Translations under genes and position numbers: made by a program
Source of the DNA: Clostridiaceae bacterium
GTDB taxonomy: Bacteria > Bacillota > Clostridia > Christensenellales > CAG-917
Length of the DNA stretch: 57,686 bases
NCBI GenBank assembly: GCA_031289315.1
Contig: JAITPR010000060.1
Location: forward strand, 1-57,686
Direction: 5' to 3'
Shown here: piece by piece, positions 33,075 to 40,863 of the stretch
Layout: each line of letters begins with the position of its first letter
Position numbering within the stretch: position 1 is the first letter of the stretch
The notes under the pieces: model-generated
The model's database searches: none
What the model was told of the DNA's origin: nothing
Seen by the model: the letters and a program-made list of their open reading frames with translations, nothing else

Positions 33075-33196
33075 TATTCTTTTTGCTACGCGGCAAAAAA
33101 CCACAAAAAACGCGCAAGCTTGACACTGATTACTTGAAAAGCGCGGAATGCAGTAAAAAAATTTTACTTGTATTCCGCGCTTTTAAATTTATTAGT
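33075..33196 (+). repeat. Repeat family 2, copy D with a replaced stem
   Basis: The hairpin TTCTTTTTGC...GCAAAAAA and the linker CGCGCAAGCTTGACACTGAT match copy A. The long stem instead reads AAAAGCGCGGAAT / ATTCCGCGCTTTT. Both arms changed together, so pairing is preserved. The remaining DNA to 33357 holds no gene; a fragment TGTCATCTTGAGCG at about 33295 belongs to repeat family 3. Confidence 0.8.
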
Positions 33197-33357
33197 ATCA
33201 AATTATCAAGACTTACGTGTCTTTAGTCGCTTCTTTGGCAACGTTACTTTTAAGCAACACCTATGGTTGCCATAGTGAGCAAAACCACAGCGTTGTCATC
33301 TTGAGCGCCCGGCGGGTTTTATCAATAATTGCAGTCGTCGTGCGTGTTCGGGTTTTC

Positions 33358-34305
33358 TCAATAGTTTGAAGATTGCCAAATGCGTACGGATTTAATTTTA
33401 AATTCGTTGCTACCGTCATCACGGTTTTCAAACTCACCGATGTCCTGTCCGTAGGGTCCCTTAACTCCGGTACGGATTTCAACGGTAAGACGTAACACCT
33501 CCGCAACCTGCGAAACGCCACCGTACGACGTCGCCCACGTCGGAATGCCGTCAACGAAGAACACGTACTCGTTCGGCGTCCAAAGCAAGGCGTACTTGTG
33601 ATAACCCGAATAAAGATCAATGCCCTTAAGAGTAGGAACCTTACCGTACGAACGGTAGAAAGCCGATTCATAGGTTTTGCCGGCGTCGTAGTGAATTGCG
33701 TGTCCCGTGCAAGAGCTTAAGTCGTTCTCAGCCAACCGACGATTGCGGTCTTGTAAGAAGGACGACTCGTAAATGTCTATTTCACTGCCGTCACGACCGT
33801 AATTTCCAACCTTATTGGTGCCGTCGCTCTGAAGCCAAAACGCCGACCACATTCCCGTTCCGGTAGGAACCTGCACCTCCGCCTCGAAAAAGCCGTACGC
33901 TTGCTCAAAGACGTTATCGTAACCGTCGGCGGTTTCGCGGCGCGTTTCAATGCCGCTAGTGAACACCCCGTTTTCAGGGCAAATACCCGTTGAACACACA
34001 TGGTCGGCGGACTTTATAGAATTGATTACCAGTGCCTCGCCAGTTCTGAATTCAATCATGTCGGGACACCAGTATTCATAACTACGCAAGCCGTGCTTTG
34101 AAGGAAACCAATAATTGTCGTTTAGCTCCTCCATGTTGCTTATGGTGGCGAAGTCAACGTCCATGGTAACAGCCCAGCCCTCCGCCGACAAATCCGGATA
34201 GGCATATTTGCTTATATCCAAATCCTTTTTGCCGCAAGCGGTGAGAAGCGCCAGTCCTAAAACCAACGTAACCACTACCGCTATTATCATTTTAACTCGT
34301 TTCAT
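33358..34305 (-). CDS. Glycoside hydrolase family 16 lipoprotein
   Basis: The 315-aa protein has a lipoprotein signal (ALLTACG, Cys24) and a GH16 jelly-roll catalytic domain. The active-site motif is GSEIDIYES with nucleophile Glu175, Asp177 and acid/base Glu180. Flanking conserved segments are YGFFEAEVQVPTGTGMWSAFWL upstream and WTPNEYVFFVDG downstream. GH16 enzymes cut beta-1,3 or beta-1,4 glucans and galactans. It acts outside the cell, tethered to the membrane. AAGGGG precedes ATG 34305. No transport or other sugar genes are adjacent. Confidence 0.93.
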   Translation of the reverse strand: MKRVKMIIAVVVTLVLGLALLTACGKKDLDISKYAYPDLSAEGWAVTMDVDFATISNMEELNDNYWFPSKHGLRSYEYWCPDMIEFRTGEALVINSIKSADHVCSTGICPENGVFTSGIETRRETADGYDNVFEQAYGFFEAEVQVPTGTGMWSAFWLQSDGTNKVGNYGRDGSEIDIYESSFLQDRNRRLAENDLSSCTGHAIHYDAGKTYESAFYRSYGKVPTLKGIDLYSGYHKYALLWTPNEYVFFVDGIPTWATSYGGVSQVAEVLRLTVEIRTGVKGPYGQDIGEFENRDDGSNEFKIKSVRIWQSSNY

Positions 34306-34689
34306 ATTTGTCCCCTTGTAAAAATAATAAGATTATTGTATACCATTTTACGCCCGCGGTCAAGAACATTTTTTCAGTGGGCGCAAATTGTTTTTATACG
34401 GCATCAATTGTTTTTTTACGGTGCCGGTTGGCTTTTACGGCGGTATAGATTAGTTTTTGGACGGCGTAGATTGTGCGGTTTCTTAATCCGTATATATCCG
34501 TACTTCAAAAACCGATATAAACAACAACGCCCCTTAAAAAGAGGCGTCGTTATAGGTCAAGTATCACAAACCGGAAAAGTCCGCTTTTATTTTTTGACAG
34601 TCAATTGACAGAGCGGATTTTTCTGCATAGGTTTTTTGCAATATCGCAAAGCAGATTTTCCGCTTATGTGTTTTACTGGCGTTAAAACT
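34306..34689. other. Gene-free stretch with a terminator-like hairpin
   Basis: AACAACGCC (34523-34531) and GGCGTCGTT (34543-34551) form a stem with one mismatch. Several TTTTTACGGCG-like phrases precede it (34385-34475). Nothing codes here. The stretch lies between the GH16 start and the end of the reverse rubrerythrin gene. Confidence 0.45.
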
Positions 34690-35232
34690 TTATTTAAAAT
34701 AGCGGTTAAGCATTCCTAAAAAAGCTTTTCCGTGCCGTGCTTCGTCACGCGCCATTTCGTGAACCGTATCGTGAATGGCATCCAAACCCAACTCTTTGGC
34801 ACGTTTGGCAATATCAAGCTTGCCAGCCGTCGCGCCGTTTTCCGCGTCTACGCGTTTCGTAAGATTGATTTTTGTGGAGGGTGAAACCACCTCGCCTAAA
34901 AGCTCTGCGAATTTGGCGGCGTGTTCCGCTTCCTCCCACGCGGCTTTCTCGTAGTAAAGCCCCACCTCCGGATAACCCTCTCGGTGCGCGGCGCGCGACA
35001 TGGCAAGATACATGCCTACCTCACAGCATTCGCCCTCAAAATGAGCGCGCAAGTCCTTTACTATGTCCTCCCGCACGTTAGCGGCAACTCCGATTACGTG
35101 CTCCGCCGCCCACGTTCTTTCCCCGGACTGCTCGTTAAACTTCGCCGCCGGCGCCTTGCATACGGGGCATTTTTCGGGTGCCTCGTTCCCCTCGTGTACG
35201 TATCCGCATACGCTGCATACAAATTTCTTCAT
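34690..35232 (-). CDS. Reverse rubrerythrin (rubredoxin domain first)
   Basis: The 180-aa protein has a rubredoxin-like domain at the N-terminus (C6-x2-C9, C22-x2-C25: CSVCG and CPVCK) followed by a ferritin-like di-iron domain ([37 protein letters not shown]). This domain order defines reverse rubrerythrins, which act as H2O2/O2 reductases with NADH-linked electron donors in Clostridia. AAGGAG precedes ATG 35232. It lies downstream of a PerR-type regulator on the same strand, separated by 145 bp with three hairpins, so peroxide control is likely. Confidence 0.92.
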   Translation of the reverse strand: MKKFVCSVCGYVHEGNEAPEKCPVCKAPAAKFNEQSGERTWAAEHVIGVAANVREDIVKDLRAHFEGECCEVGMYLAMSRAAHREGYPEVGLYYEKAAWEEAEHAAKFAELLGEVVSPSTKINLTKRVDAENGATAGKLDIAKRAKELGLDAIHDTVHEMARDEARHGKAFLGMLNRYFK

Positions 35233-35266
35233 CTTTAAATCTCCTTTTTTTATCTATATTTTCACC

Positions 35267-35356
35267 CCGCCTAAGCGGAGAGAGTTTTCTTTTTTTGCGG
35301 TTTTCCCATCCGCCTTAATCGGATTTTTTTCTAGCTTTCAATCTGCCTTAAGCAGA
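35267..35356. repeat. Three small hairpins sharing a CTTAA-type loop
   Basis: CCGC-CTAA-GCGG (35267), ATCCG-CCTTAAT-CGGAT (35308) and TCTGC-CTTAA-GCAGA (35342) follow one another, each next to a T-rich or A-rich run. They lie between perR and the reverse rubrerythrin gene and may attenuate or terminate transcription. Confidence 0.65.
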
Positions 35357-35377
35357 AAAAAAATTTCTCTAGGCTTT

Positions 35378-35755
35378 TCAGTCCTTACCGCTTTTGCCGC
35401 ATTTCTCACACACGCCAAAAAGTATGTTTTTTTGGCTTATCACTCTAAAGCCCTTTGACTCCATCGCGGAGCAGTCCACCAAAGGAGCCTCCGCGTCGAT
35501 TACCCGCCCGCAAGACAAGCAAACGAAGTGCGTGTGCAGAGAAACATCTCCGTCATAGCGCGCAACTCCTCCGTCGGTGTCGATTATCTGCGCTTCGCCG
35601 GTGTCGCCCAAAAGCTTTAGGTTTCTGTACACGGTACCCATGCTGATTGACGGCATAACCTCCCGCGCTTGACGGTATATCCATTCGGCGGTCGGGTGGC
35701 TTTTGGTTTCGCAGAGTATCCGCTTTATAACTTCACGTTGTTTTGAGTATCTCAT
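35378..35755 (-). CDS. perR: Fur-family regulator, PerR type
   Basis: The 125-aa protein has the Fur winged-helix (YSKQREVIKRILCETKSHPTA, then MGTVYRNLKLLGD) and the dimerisation domain with two structural CxxC pairs (C79/C82 and C116/C119) and HTHFVCLSCG. PerR senses peroxide by metal-catalysed histidine oxidation and represses defence genes. The genomic link to a reverse rubrerythrin supports PerR rather than Fur or Zur. It is shorter at the N-terminus than Bacillus PerR. A promoter lies at 35814-35787, and an AT-rich palindrome like a Per box overlaps it, suggesting autoregulation. Confidence 0.85.
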   Translation of the reverse strand: MRYSKQREVIKRILCETKSHPTAEWIYRQAREVMPSISMGTVYRNLKLLGDTGEAQIIDTDGGVARYDGDVSLHTHFVCLSCGRVIDAEAPLVDCSAMESKGFRVISQKNILFGVCEKCGKSGKD

Positions 35756-35771
35756 ATTATCAGTAATGATT

Positions 35772-35814
35772 CCTATTATTGATTATATAATAACACATTA
35801 TTTTATTTTGTCAA
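35772..35814 (-). promoter_or_regulatory. perR promoter with Per-box-like palindrome
   Basis: On the minus strand TTGACA (35814-35809), 16-bp spacer, TATTAT (35792-35787). TATTATTGATTATATAA (plus strand, about 35775-35791) resembles the Per box TTATAATnATTATAA imperfectly and overlaps the -10. Confidence 0.6.
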
Positions 35815-35907
35815 GGGTTTTTCATGAATAAAAAAAATTTTATGTCTGTAGGTATCCCCGCAAATAAAACCCGTTCCGGCGTGTGAAAAAAAATTTTATA
35901 TAACAAA

Positions 35908-35978
35908 GCGTGTTCACGTAAGCTCACAAACAATATATTTTCCCTAAAATCCGCTCGTTTTCTGTTACGTGAACACGC
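35908..35978. repeat. 14-bp perfect inverted repeat, 43-bp spacer
   Basis: GCGTGTTCACGTAA (35908-35921) and TTACGTGAACACGC (35965-35978). The surrounding 390 bp (35756-36146) hold no gene; AAAAAAAATTTTAT also occurs twice nearby. It could be a terminator-like stem or termini of a small lost element. Confidence 0.75.
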
Positions 35979-36146
35979 CCTAAATTGTAATTATCTTAAA
36001 TAGATAACTGTCTTGCTTTATATAATTAAACTATTTGGCTCAATTTCACTTTCCGATAAGTGTAAATTTTCTTTAAGAAATTTTCGGAATTGCCTTAAAT
36101 AAAATGCCCCCTTGCTTTATATCGGTAAGCGGCGGTTGCCGTATAC

Positions 36147-36941
36147 TCAAGACCAAGGCATGAGAAAATTTATTCCTATTAAAACGAGGACGGCGCCGCC
36201 GACGATTGAGGCAATCCCTTGTCTACCCTTTATCAGCTTGCCGAATTTTGCACCCAACAGCACGCCGCTTAAGCAAATCAAAAAGGTAATCGCGGCTATT
36301 ACCGGAGCGGATATATGAATTCCTATAGAAAAAGACAGCAGGGACACGCCTACGGCAAGCGCGTCTATGCTAGTGGCTATGCCCTGCACTAAAATGCCGC
36401 CGAATTTAAGTTCCTTTTCCTCCGATATGTCTTCGCCGACGGTTTTATCAGCCGCAAAATTTTCTTCATTTGGCGCATCTTTTACCGTTATTTCATCTTC
36501 CGTCGGCGTCGCCTCGACCGTCAAAGCGTTTTCGGTTGCGTAGCCTTCCGGTGCTTGCACGGCAAAATCACTTGACTTTTCGGCGACGGTTTGCAAAATT
36601 TCTTTTTCAGACGGGTGCGCGGCTTTTTTAGATATTTTATTTTGGAGCGTTTTGCCGTAGGATTTAACCTGTTTTATGCCGTCTACAATCATCTTCGCGC
36701 CTATTATAAGTAGGATTACAAACGAAGCATACTTCAAATAGTTTTCTATATAGCGTAAAAATAAACTGCCCAAATAATAGCCGATTAAGGGCATGATTCC
36801 TTGAAAGATTCCGAAAACGGCAGCTATTACAAAATATTTACGTTTTTTCATGCTACGGTTGGCGAGTCCGTTACAAACGGAAACCGCAAACGCGTCCATG
36901 GAAAGTCCGGCGGCTATTAACAGTAACGTGAAAAATTGCAT
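36147..36941 (-). CDS. mntP: Manganese efflux pump MntP-like, with long central loop
   Basis: MntP-family (DUF204) proteins export Mn2+. The 264-aa protein has six helices in two similar halves, with the conserved GLSMDAFAVSVCNG in helix 1 and ATSIDALAVGVSL in helix 4 supplying acidic membrane residues. Between the halves is a roughly 90-residue, mostly acidic cytoplasmic loop (about 96-180), much longer than the roughly 30 residues in typical MntP. AAGGA precedes the ATG. I looked for a yybP-ykoY manganese riboswitch in the leader (36942-37040) and could not identify one; only a short GC hairpin is there. Confidence 0.85.
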   Translation of the reverse strand: MQFFTLLLIAAGLSMDAFAVSVCNGLANRSMKKRKYFVIAAVFGIFQGIMPLIGYYLGSLFLRYIENYLKYASFVILLIIGAKMIVDGIKQVKSYGKTLQNKISKKAAHPSEKEILQTVAEKSSDFAVQAPEGYATENALTVEATPTEDEITVKDAPNEENFAADKTVGEDISEEKELKFGGILVQGIATSIDALAVGVSLLSFSIGIHISAPVIAAITFLICLSGVLLGAKFGKLIKGRQGIASIVGGAVLVLIGINFLMPWS

Positions 36942-37042
36942 GTTTTCCTTGAGTTATACGCGCCCCCGGGTACAGTGGCGGAGGAGCGCTGATATTTTAT
37001 ATTCTATAATATTTCTCACGTATATGCAAGCGTATTTTTATA

Positions 37043-37112
37043 GGCGTGGACAATTCGCAGTGACAAAAGATTTTCTTGCATAGCAAGTCGTCAACGAGGA
37101 TTGTCCACACCC
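37043..37112. repeat. Family 1 palindromic repeat
   Basis: GGCGTGGACAATTCGCAGTG and CGAGGATTGTCCACACCC arms, core AAAAGATTTTCTTGCATAGC. It lies between divergent mntP and the spoIIA operon. Confidence 0.85.
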
Positions 37113-37221
37113 TTAATACAGCGTTTTTACCACATAACAAAGAAACCGTCGTATGTAAGGCAATAGCGCTTTTTCGACGTTCGGCGACAAAGCTTTCTAT
37201 TTTTCGCGGTGCGGATTGAGT

Positions 37222-37227
37222 TATAGT
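37222..37227 (+). promoter_or_regulatory. -10 box of the spoIIA operon, 7 nt before the ATG
   Basis: TATAGT at 37222-37227 is followed by GTTTAAC and the spoIIAA ATG at 37235. The -35 region is weak (ATTTTT at 17-bp spacing). No Shine-Dalgarno is present, so the transcript may be leaderless. In Bacillus this operon is read by sigma-H; the sigma factor here is not certain. Confidence 0.5.
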
Positions 37228-37234
37228 GTTTAAC

Positions 37235-37540
37235 ATGAAAATCGCGTTTGAAAACAAGCACAACACCCTCATCGCATACCCCGACGGAGAGCTTGACGAA
37301 TGCAGTTCGCACTCGCTTAGGGAGGCGCTCGACCATGAATTTAGGTCGGAGAGGTTCAACTCATTTGTGATGAACATGTCGCGCGTAAGCTTCATGGACA
37401 GCACGGGCATAGGCGTACTGTTGGGAAGATACAAGCTGTTACGCTCAAAAAACATACCGTTTTACGTAGAAGCACCTACGCCCGTAGTAGACAAGATTTT
37501 ACGTATGAGCGGGCTTTATCAAGTGATAACACGCATATGA
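37235..37540 (+). CDS. spoIIAA: Anti-sigma F factor antagonist SpoIIAA
   Basis: SpoIIAA is a STAS-domain switch: unphosphorylated it binds SpoIIAB and frees sigma F in the forespore. The 101-aa product shows PDGELDECSSHSLREALD and the phosphorylation motif MDSTGIGVLLGRY with Ser56. It is first in the spoIIA operon. The ATG at 37235 is used because homology begins there. The gap to spoIIAB is 186 bp, unusually long for this operon. Confidence 0.95.
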   Translation: MKIAFENKHNTLIAYPDGELDECSSHSLREALDHEFRSERFNSFVMNMSRVSFMDSTGIGVLLGRYKLLRSKNIPFYVEAPTPVVDKILRMSGLYQVITRI

Positions 37541-37726
37541 AGCCGATTTTTAGTCTTGCACGAGGAAAATGCCGGACGAAAACGGCAAAAACGCAGAACG
37601 GCGGCGCATACGTTTTGCCGTATACGCTTCACCTGCCAGTGATTTGCTCGCACTCGTAGCTACGCCTTAAAATGCCATACCCACACCCATAAATAACCGC
37701 TTGCCGCCGATAAGGAGTAACCGTTA

Positions 37727-38167
37727 ATGAAAAATTATTTGAAGCTGACATTCCCCGCGCTGTCCGAAAACGAAAGCTTTGCGCGGAACGCCGTCGCCGC
37801 TTTTGCCGTACGCGCAAACCCCACCGTCGAAGAAACCGAGGATTTGAAAACGGCGGTTTCGGAGGCGGTGACAAACGCCGTAGTCCATGCCTACCCGCAA
37901 AAGGATTTCGACGCGCCGCCGGAAATACATATCGAAGCCGACCTTTGCGGCAACGCGCTTACCGTTACGGTACGCGACGAGGGCGTGGGAATAGCCGACG
38001 TTGAAGCGGCTCTGCAACCCTTTTTCACCACGAAAGAGGACGACGAGAGAAGCGGAATGGGCTTTACTCTCATGCAGTCGTTCACGGATGGGTTGACGGT
38101 CACAAGTGCGCCCGGAGCGGGGACGGCGGTTCGTATGATTAAATTTATCGGGGCAAAAAATGCTTGA
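37727..38167 (+). CDS. spoIIAB: Anti-sigma F factor / serine kinase SpoIIAB
   Basis: SpoIIAB is a GHKL-fold kinase that holds sigma F inactive and phosphorylates SpoIIAA. The 146-aa protein has the N box AVSEAVTNAVVHAY, VRDEGVGI (G1) and RSGMGFTLM (G2). AAGGAG lies 8 nt before the ATG. Its end overlaps sigF by 8 bp, suggesting translational coupling. Confidence 0.96.
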   Translation: MKNYLKLTFPALSENESFARNAVAAFAVRANPTVEETEDLKTAVSEAVTNAVVHAYPQKDFDAPPEIHIEADLCGNALTVTVRDEGVGIADVEAALQPFFTTKEDDERSGMGFTLMQSFTDGLTVTSAPGAGTAVRMIKFIGAKNA

Positions 38168-38864
38168 GCATGAAGAAACGCTTATACTAATAAAAAAAGC
38201 GCAAACCGGAGACGGGAACGCAAAGGGCTTGCTAGTGGAACACAACATGCCCCTGATTAAGTCTATCGTAAAGCGCTACATCGGGCGCATGATAGAATAC
38301 GACGACTTGATTCAGTTGGGTTCACTGGGGCTTATTAAGGCTATAAATAACTTTAATACCGATTTCGGCGTCCGCTTTTCCACCTACGCCGTGCCCATGA
38401 TTGCCGGAGAAATCAAACGTTTTTTGCGCGACGACGGGTCGGTAAAGGTTTCGCGCGCGCTGAAGGCTCTTTCGCAAAGCATAGCACAGTTTTCCGACGA
38501 CTTTAAGAAGCGCTTCGACCGCGACCCGACTCTAGAGGAAATCGCCGCCGCCACGGGCGTAGAACCCGCAGAAGCCGTTTTCGCCATGGACAGCTCGCGT
38601 TATCCACTGTCCCTTACTCCCCCGCCGGATTCGGACGAGCTTTCCATTCTTGATCGCCTTGCGTCAAACGACGACGACATCATAGATAAAATGCAGATAA
38701 AAGAAATAATCGACGGACTGCCGGAACGTGAGCGTACCATAATAATACTTCGCTATTTTCGCGACAAGACGCAGACGGAGGTCGCCCGCCTCATGGGCGT
38801 GTCGCAAGTGCAAATTTCACGTTTAGAGGGCAAAATTTTAGAAAAATTAAAGGCAAATATTTAA
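38160..38864 (+). CDS. sigF: RNA polymerase sigma-F factor
   Basis: Sigma F directs the first forespore-specific transcription. The 234-aa protein has region 2 (LVEHNMPLIKSIVKRYIGR, DDLIQLGSLGLIKAI, RFSTYAVPMIAGEIKRFLR), region 3 and region 4 (LPERERTIIILRYFRDKTQ, then VARLMGVSQVQISRLE). Position after spoIIAB identifies it as sigma F rather than sigma G or B. Presence of this operon implies an endospore-forming lineage. Confidence 0.97.
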   Translation: MLEHEETLILIKKAQTGDGNAKGLLVEHNMPLIKSIVKRYIGRMIEYDDLIQLGSLGLIKAINNFNTDFGVRFSTYAVPMIAGEIKRFLRDDGSVKVSRALKALSQSIAQFSDDFKKRFDRDPTLEEIAAATGVEPAEAVFAMDSSRYPLSLTPPPDSDELSILDRLASNDDDIIDKMQIKEIIDGLPERERTIIILRYFRDKTQTEVARLMGVSQVQISRLEGKILEKLKANI

Positions 38865-39018
38865 GAATGTAACATCATACCGCATTAAAATAACGGTACG
38901 GGAACTATGGCACAGGTTACAAAAAGCAAATTAAAACAAATATTTTAGCCGCAGGTTGCGGACGCAAGCAAATTAAAAGAACAAAACTAAGTGGACTTCG
39001 GGCGAGTTGCAACCCCAA

Positions 39019-40713
39019 TCAGACTATAAGTTTGGCTATCTCCTTTAAGAGCTTTGCCGTCGCGACGGCGTCGTAAATGGCGTTGTGCGCGCAATTTAAT
39101 TCTATTTTAAAGAATTCACAAAGCGTGCCTAGCTTGTTATTCGGCGCGCCCTTTACATGTTGCCTTGCCAGTTGGCAGGTATCCGTTATCATGTTGTCAA
39201 AAACATAGCCCTCCGGCTCCGCGGCACGCTTTAAAAATCCCATATCGAACGGCGCATTGTGAGCCGCCAAAACCGCCTCCCGCGTGAACTTGAAGAAGTC
39301 TGGCAGCACCTCCTTTATGGAGGGTGCATCAACCACATCCTTGTCGTAAATACCGTGAATTCTGCTTGTTTCAATGGGAATTTTGCGTCCCGGATTTATA
39401 AGCGTTTGAAAGGTTTCGACTATTTTTCCGTCCACCATTTTACACGCGCCTAGCTGTACCGGAGCATCGCTTGCATCTACGCCGGTGGTTTCAAAATCGA
39501 ATACGACGAAGGTTTTCCCGGCAAGATATGCCGGCGTTTCCGAAACGAATACCTCGTCAAACAAGCTACTTTGCGAATAATCCTCGTATCTCTCCGGCTT
39601 TATGAGCGCGTAGTTTTTGCTTTCACTCTTTATTTTGCGGCGCGGCGCAACGGCGGAAAAATCTATGTCAGCATACCACGCGGCGTCCGGACGGAAGGTA
39701 AGCACTCCGTCGCGCGAACGATTGTACGCCACGCCCGTAACGGCTATTATTTCGCCGTCCTTTAATTTTTCGATGTCTAAATCCGGATTGTCGCGGTAAA
39801 GCACGCATTCTATGGTATCGGTGGTGTCGTCCAAGGTCCACTTATAAACATATGTAAATTCCTTTACTTCAATCTCAAATTTTCCTACTTTTTTCTTAAC
39901 CGGCACTTCCGGGTTATATTCCGCATTTCTAAACGAGTTCTTTTGAAAACTCCCGACTGTGCCGGAGACGGATATTGTCGCTCCGCGTTCCGTCGGTTGC
40001 GACACGGTTTTTATTTGCAAGGGGAAAAAATTCAAGCCAGAGGCACGCTTTGCCTTGCTTCCGAAAATCACAGCGCCGATGCCATTAGGCTTTACGAAGG
40101 AGTCGCCTATGACCGATACGGTACCTCTGTCCAAGCCCGGAGCGGAGGTATCCGACTTGAACCCGCTACGCTCCGAAAGCTCCACAAAGCAGTCTAAACA
40201 GAAGCACTTCTCTATGTAGCGCGTCAAGCGTTTCTCCGTGTCGGCGGCAATAAATATTTTATGTACGGGCGTAAATGCGGAAATTTTTATTTTAGTAAAG
40301 CCGCTTCCCGTTTCCACCGCGATGTCGTCGCCAACAAGCTCCGCAAGCACCGCCTTGTGGTTGTCGTTGAGGTACTCTATAACCTTATTTTTTACCACCT
40401 CCGCGTCGGCATACGAGCGCGTAAATTTTATTTCGCAAATTATTTCCGGATATAGCTCCTTTATCGCGGCTTCTACCTCTCGTTTACCCGCCTCGTCTAT
40501 GACGTCGCCCGGCTTTGACGCGGAAACTGCTGGCTGCTTTGCACCCTTAGCAAGCGGCGTGCCGGCTATTTTTTTTAAGTCGCTTTCGTCGGACGGAAAC
40601 AAAAAATTGACCTTAAGAAGCCTTTCCGCGGAAATATAATACGCCGAATTGAGCCTCAAAAAGGCATATCTGTTCCCGGTTTTTTCGTTAAGTTTTTTTA
40701 TAAATTCCGCCAT
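39019..40713 (-). CDS. PolC-derived protein with OB and exonuclease domains but no polymerase
   Basis: The 564-aa protein occupies the polC position at the end of the dxr-rseP-ispG operon, but PolC is normally about 1,400 aa. Residues 1 to about 230 resemble the PolC N-terminal domain. About 275-345 is the OB domain (FEIEVKEFTYVYKWTLDDT). There is no PHP domain. Residues 381-385 are QSSLF, a good match to the beta-clamp-binding motif QL(S/D)LF. From 400 to the end is a DEDDh exonuclease (FDFETTG with D406/E408, AHNAPFD with D490, and H543/D548 in CAHNAIYDAVATAK). All proofreading residues are present, while the PHP, palm, fingers and thumb are missing. The frame ends cleanly, and only about 150 bp separate it from convergent sigF. 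It may act as a separate proofreading subunit for a DnaE polymerase encoded elsewhere. Confidence 0.8.
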   Translation of the reverse strand: MAEFIKKLNEKTGNRYAFLRLNSAYYISAERLLKVNFLFPSDESDLKKIAGTPLAKGAKQPAVSASKPGDVIDEAGKREVEAAIKELYPEIICEIKFTRSYADAEVVKNKVIEYLNDNHKAVLAELVGDDIAVETGSGFTKIKISAFTPVHKIFIAADTEKRLTRYIEKCFCLDCFVELSERSGFKSDTSAPGLDRGTVSVIGDSFVKPNGIGAVIFGSKAKRASGLNFFPLQIKTVSQPTERGATISVSGTVGSFQKNSFRNAEYNPEVPVKKKVGKFEIEVKEFTYVYKWTLDDTTDTIECVLYRDNPDLDIEKLKDGEIIAVTGVAYNRSRDGVLTFRPDAAWYADIDFSAVAPRRKIKSESKNYALIKPERYEDYSQSSLFDEVFVSETPAYLAGKTFVVFDFETTGVDASDAPVQLGACKMVDGKIVETFQTLINPGRKIPIETSRIHGIYDKDVVDAPSIKEVLPDFFKFTREAVLAAHNAPFDMGFLKRAAEPEGYVFDNMITDTCQLARQHVKGAPNNKLGTLCEFFKIELNCAHNAIYDAVATAKLLKEIAKLIV

Positions 40714-40797
40714 CTTAGGTTGTCCTTATTTTTTTGGTTTTTTATCGGCGTTCCGCTAATCGAAGAAATATTGCGCGAAGCGCTTCCGCTATCTCAC

Positions 40798-40863
40798 GCT
40801 TAGTTTTCTGAGATGAACGCTTCCGCCGTCATCGAGCTTAGTTTTCTGAGATGAACGCTTCCG
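40798..40863. repeat. 28-bp tandem duplication of the ispG 3' end
   Basis: GCTTAGTTTTCTGAGATGAA(CGCTTCCG) occurs at 40798-40825 and 40836-40863. The second copy encodes the last residues (EAFISEN) and stop of ispG; the first is an untranslated duplicate. Confidence 0.85.

Noticed and set aside
36942..37040. Possible yybP-ykoY manganese riboswitch before mntP
   Set aside because: Only a short GC hairpin is visible; the conserved riboswitch core could not be found.
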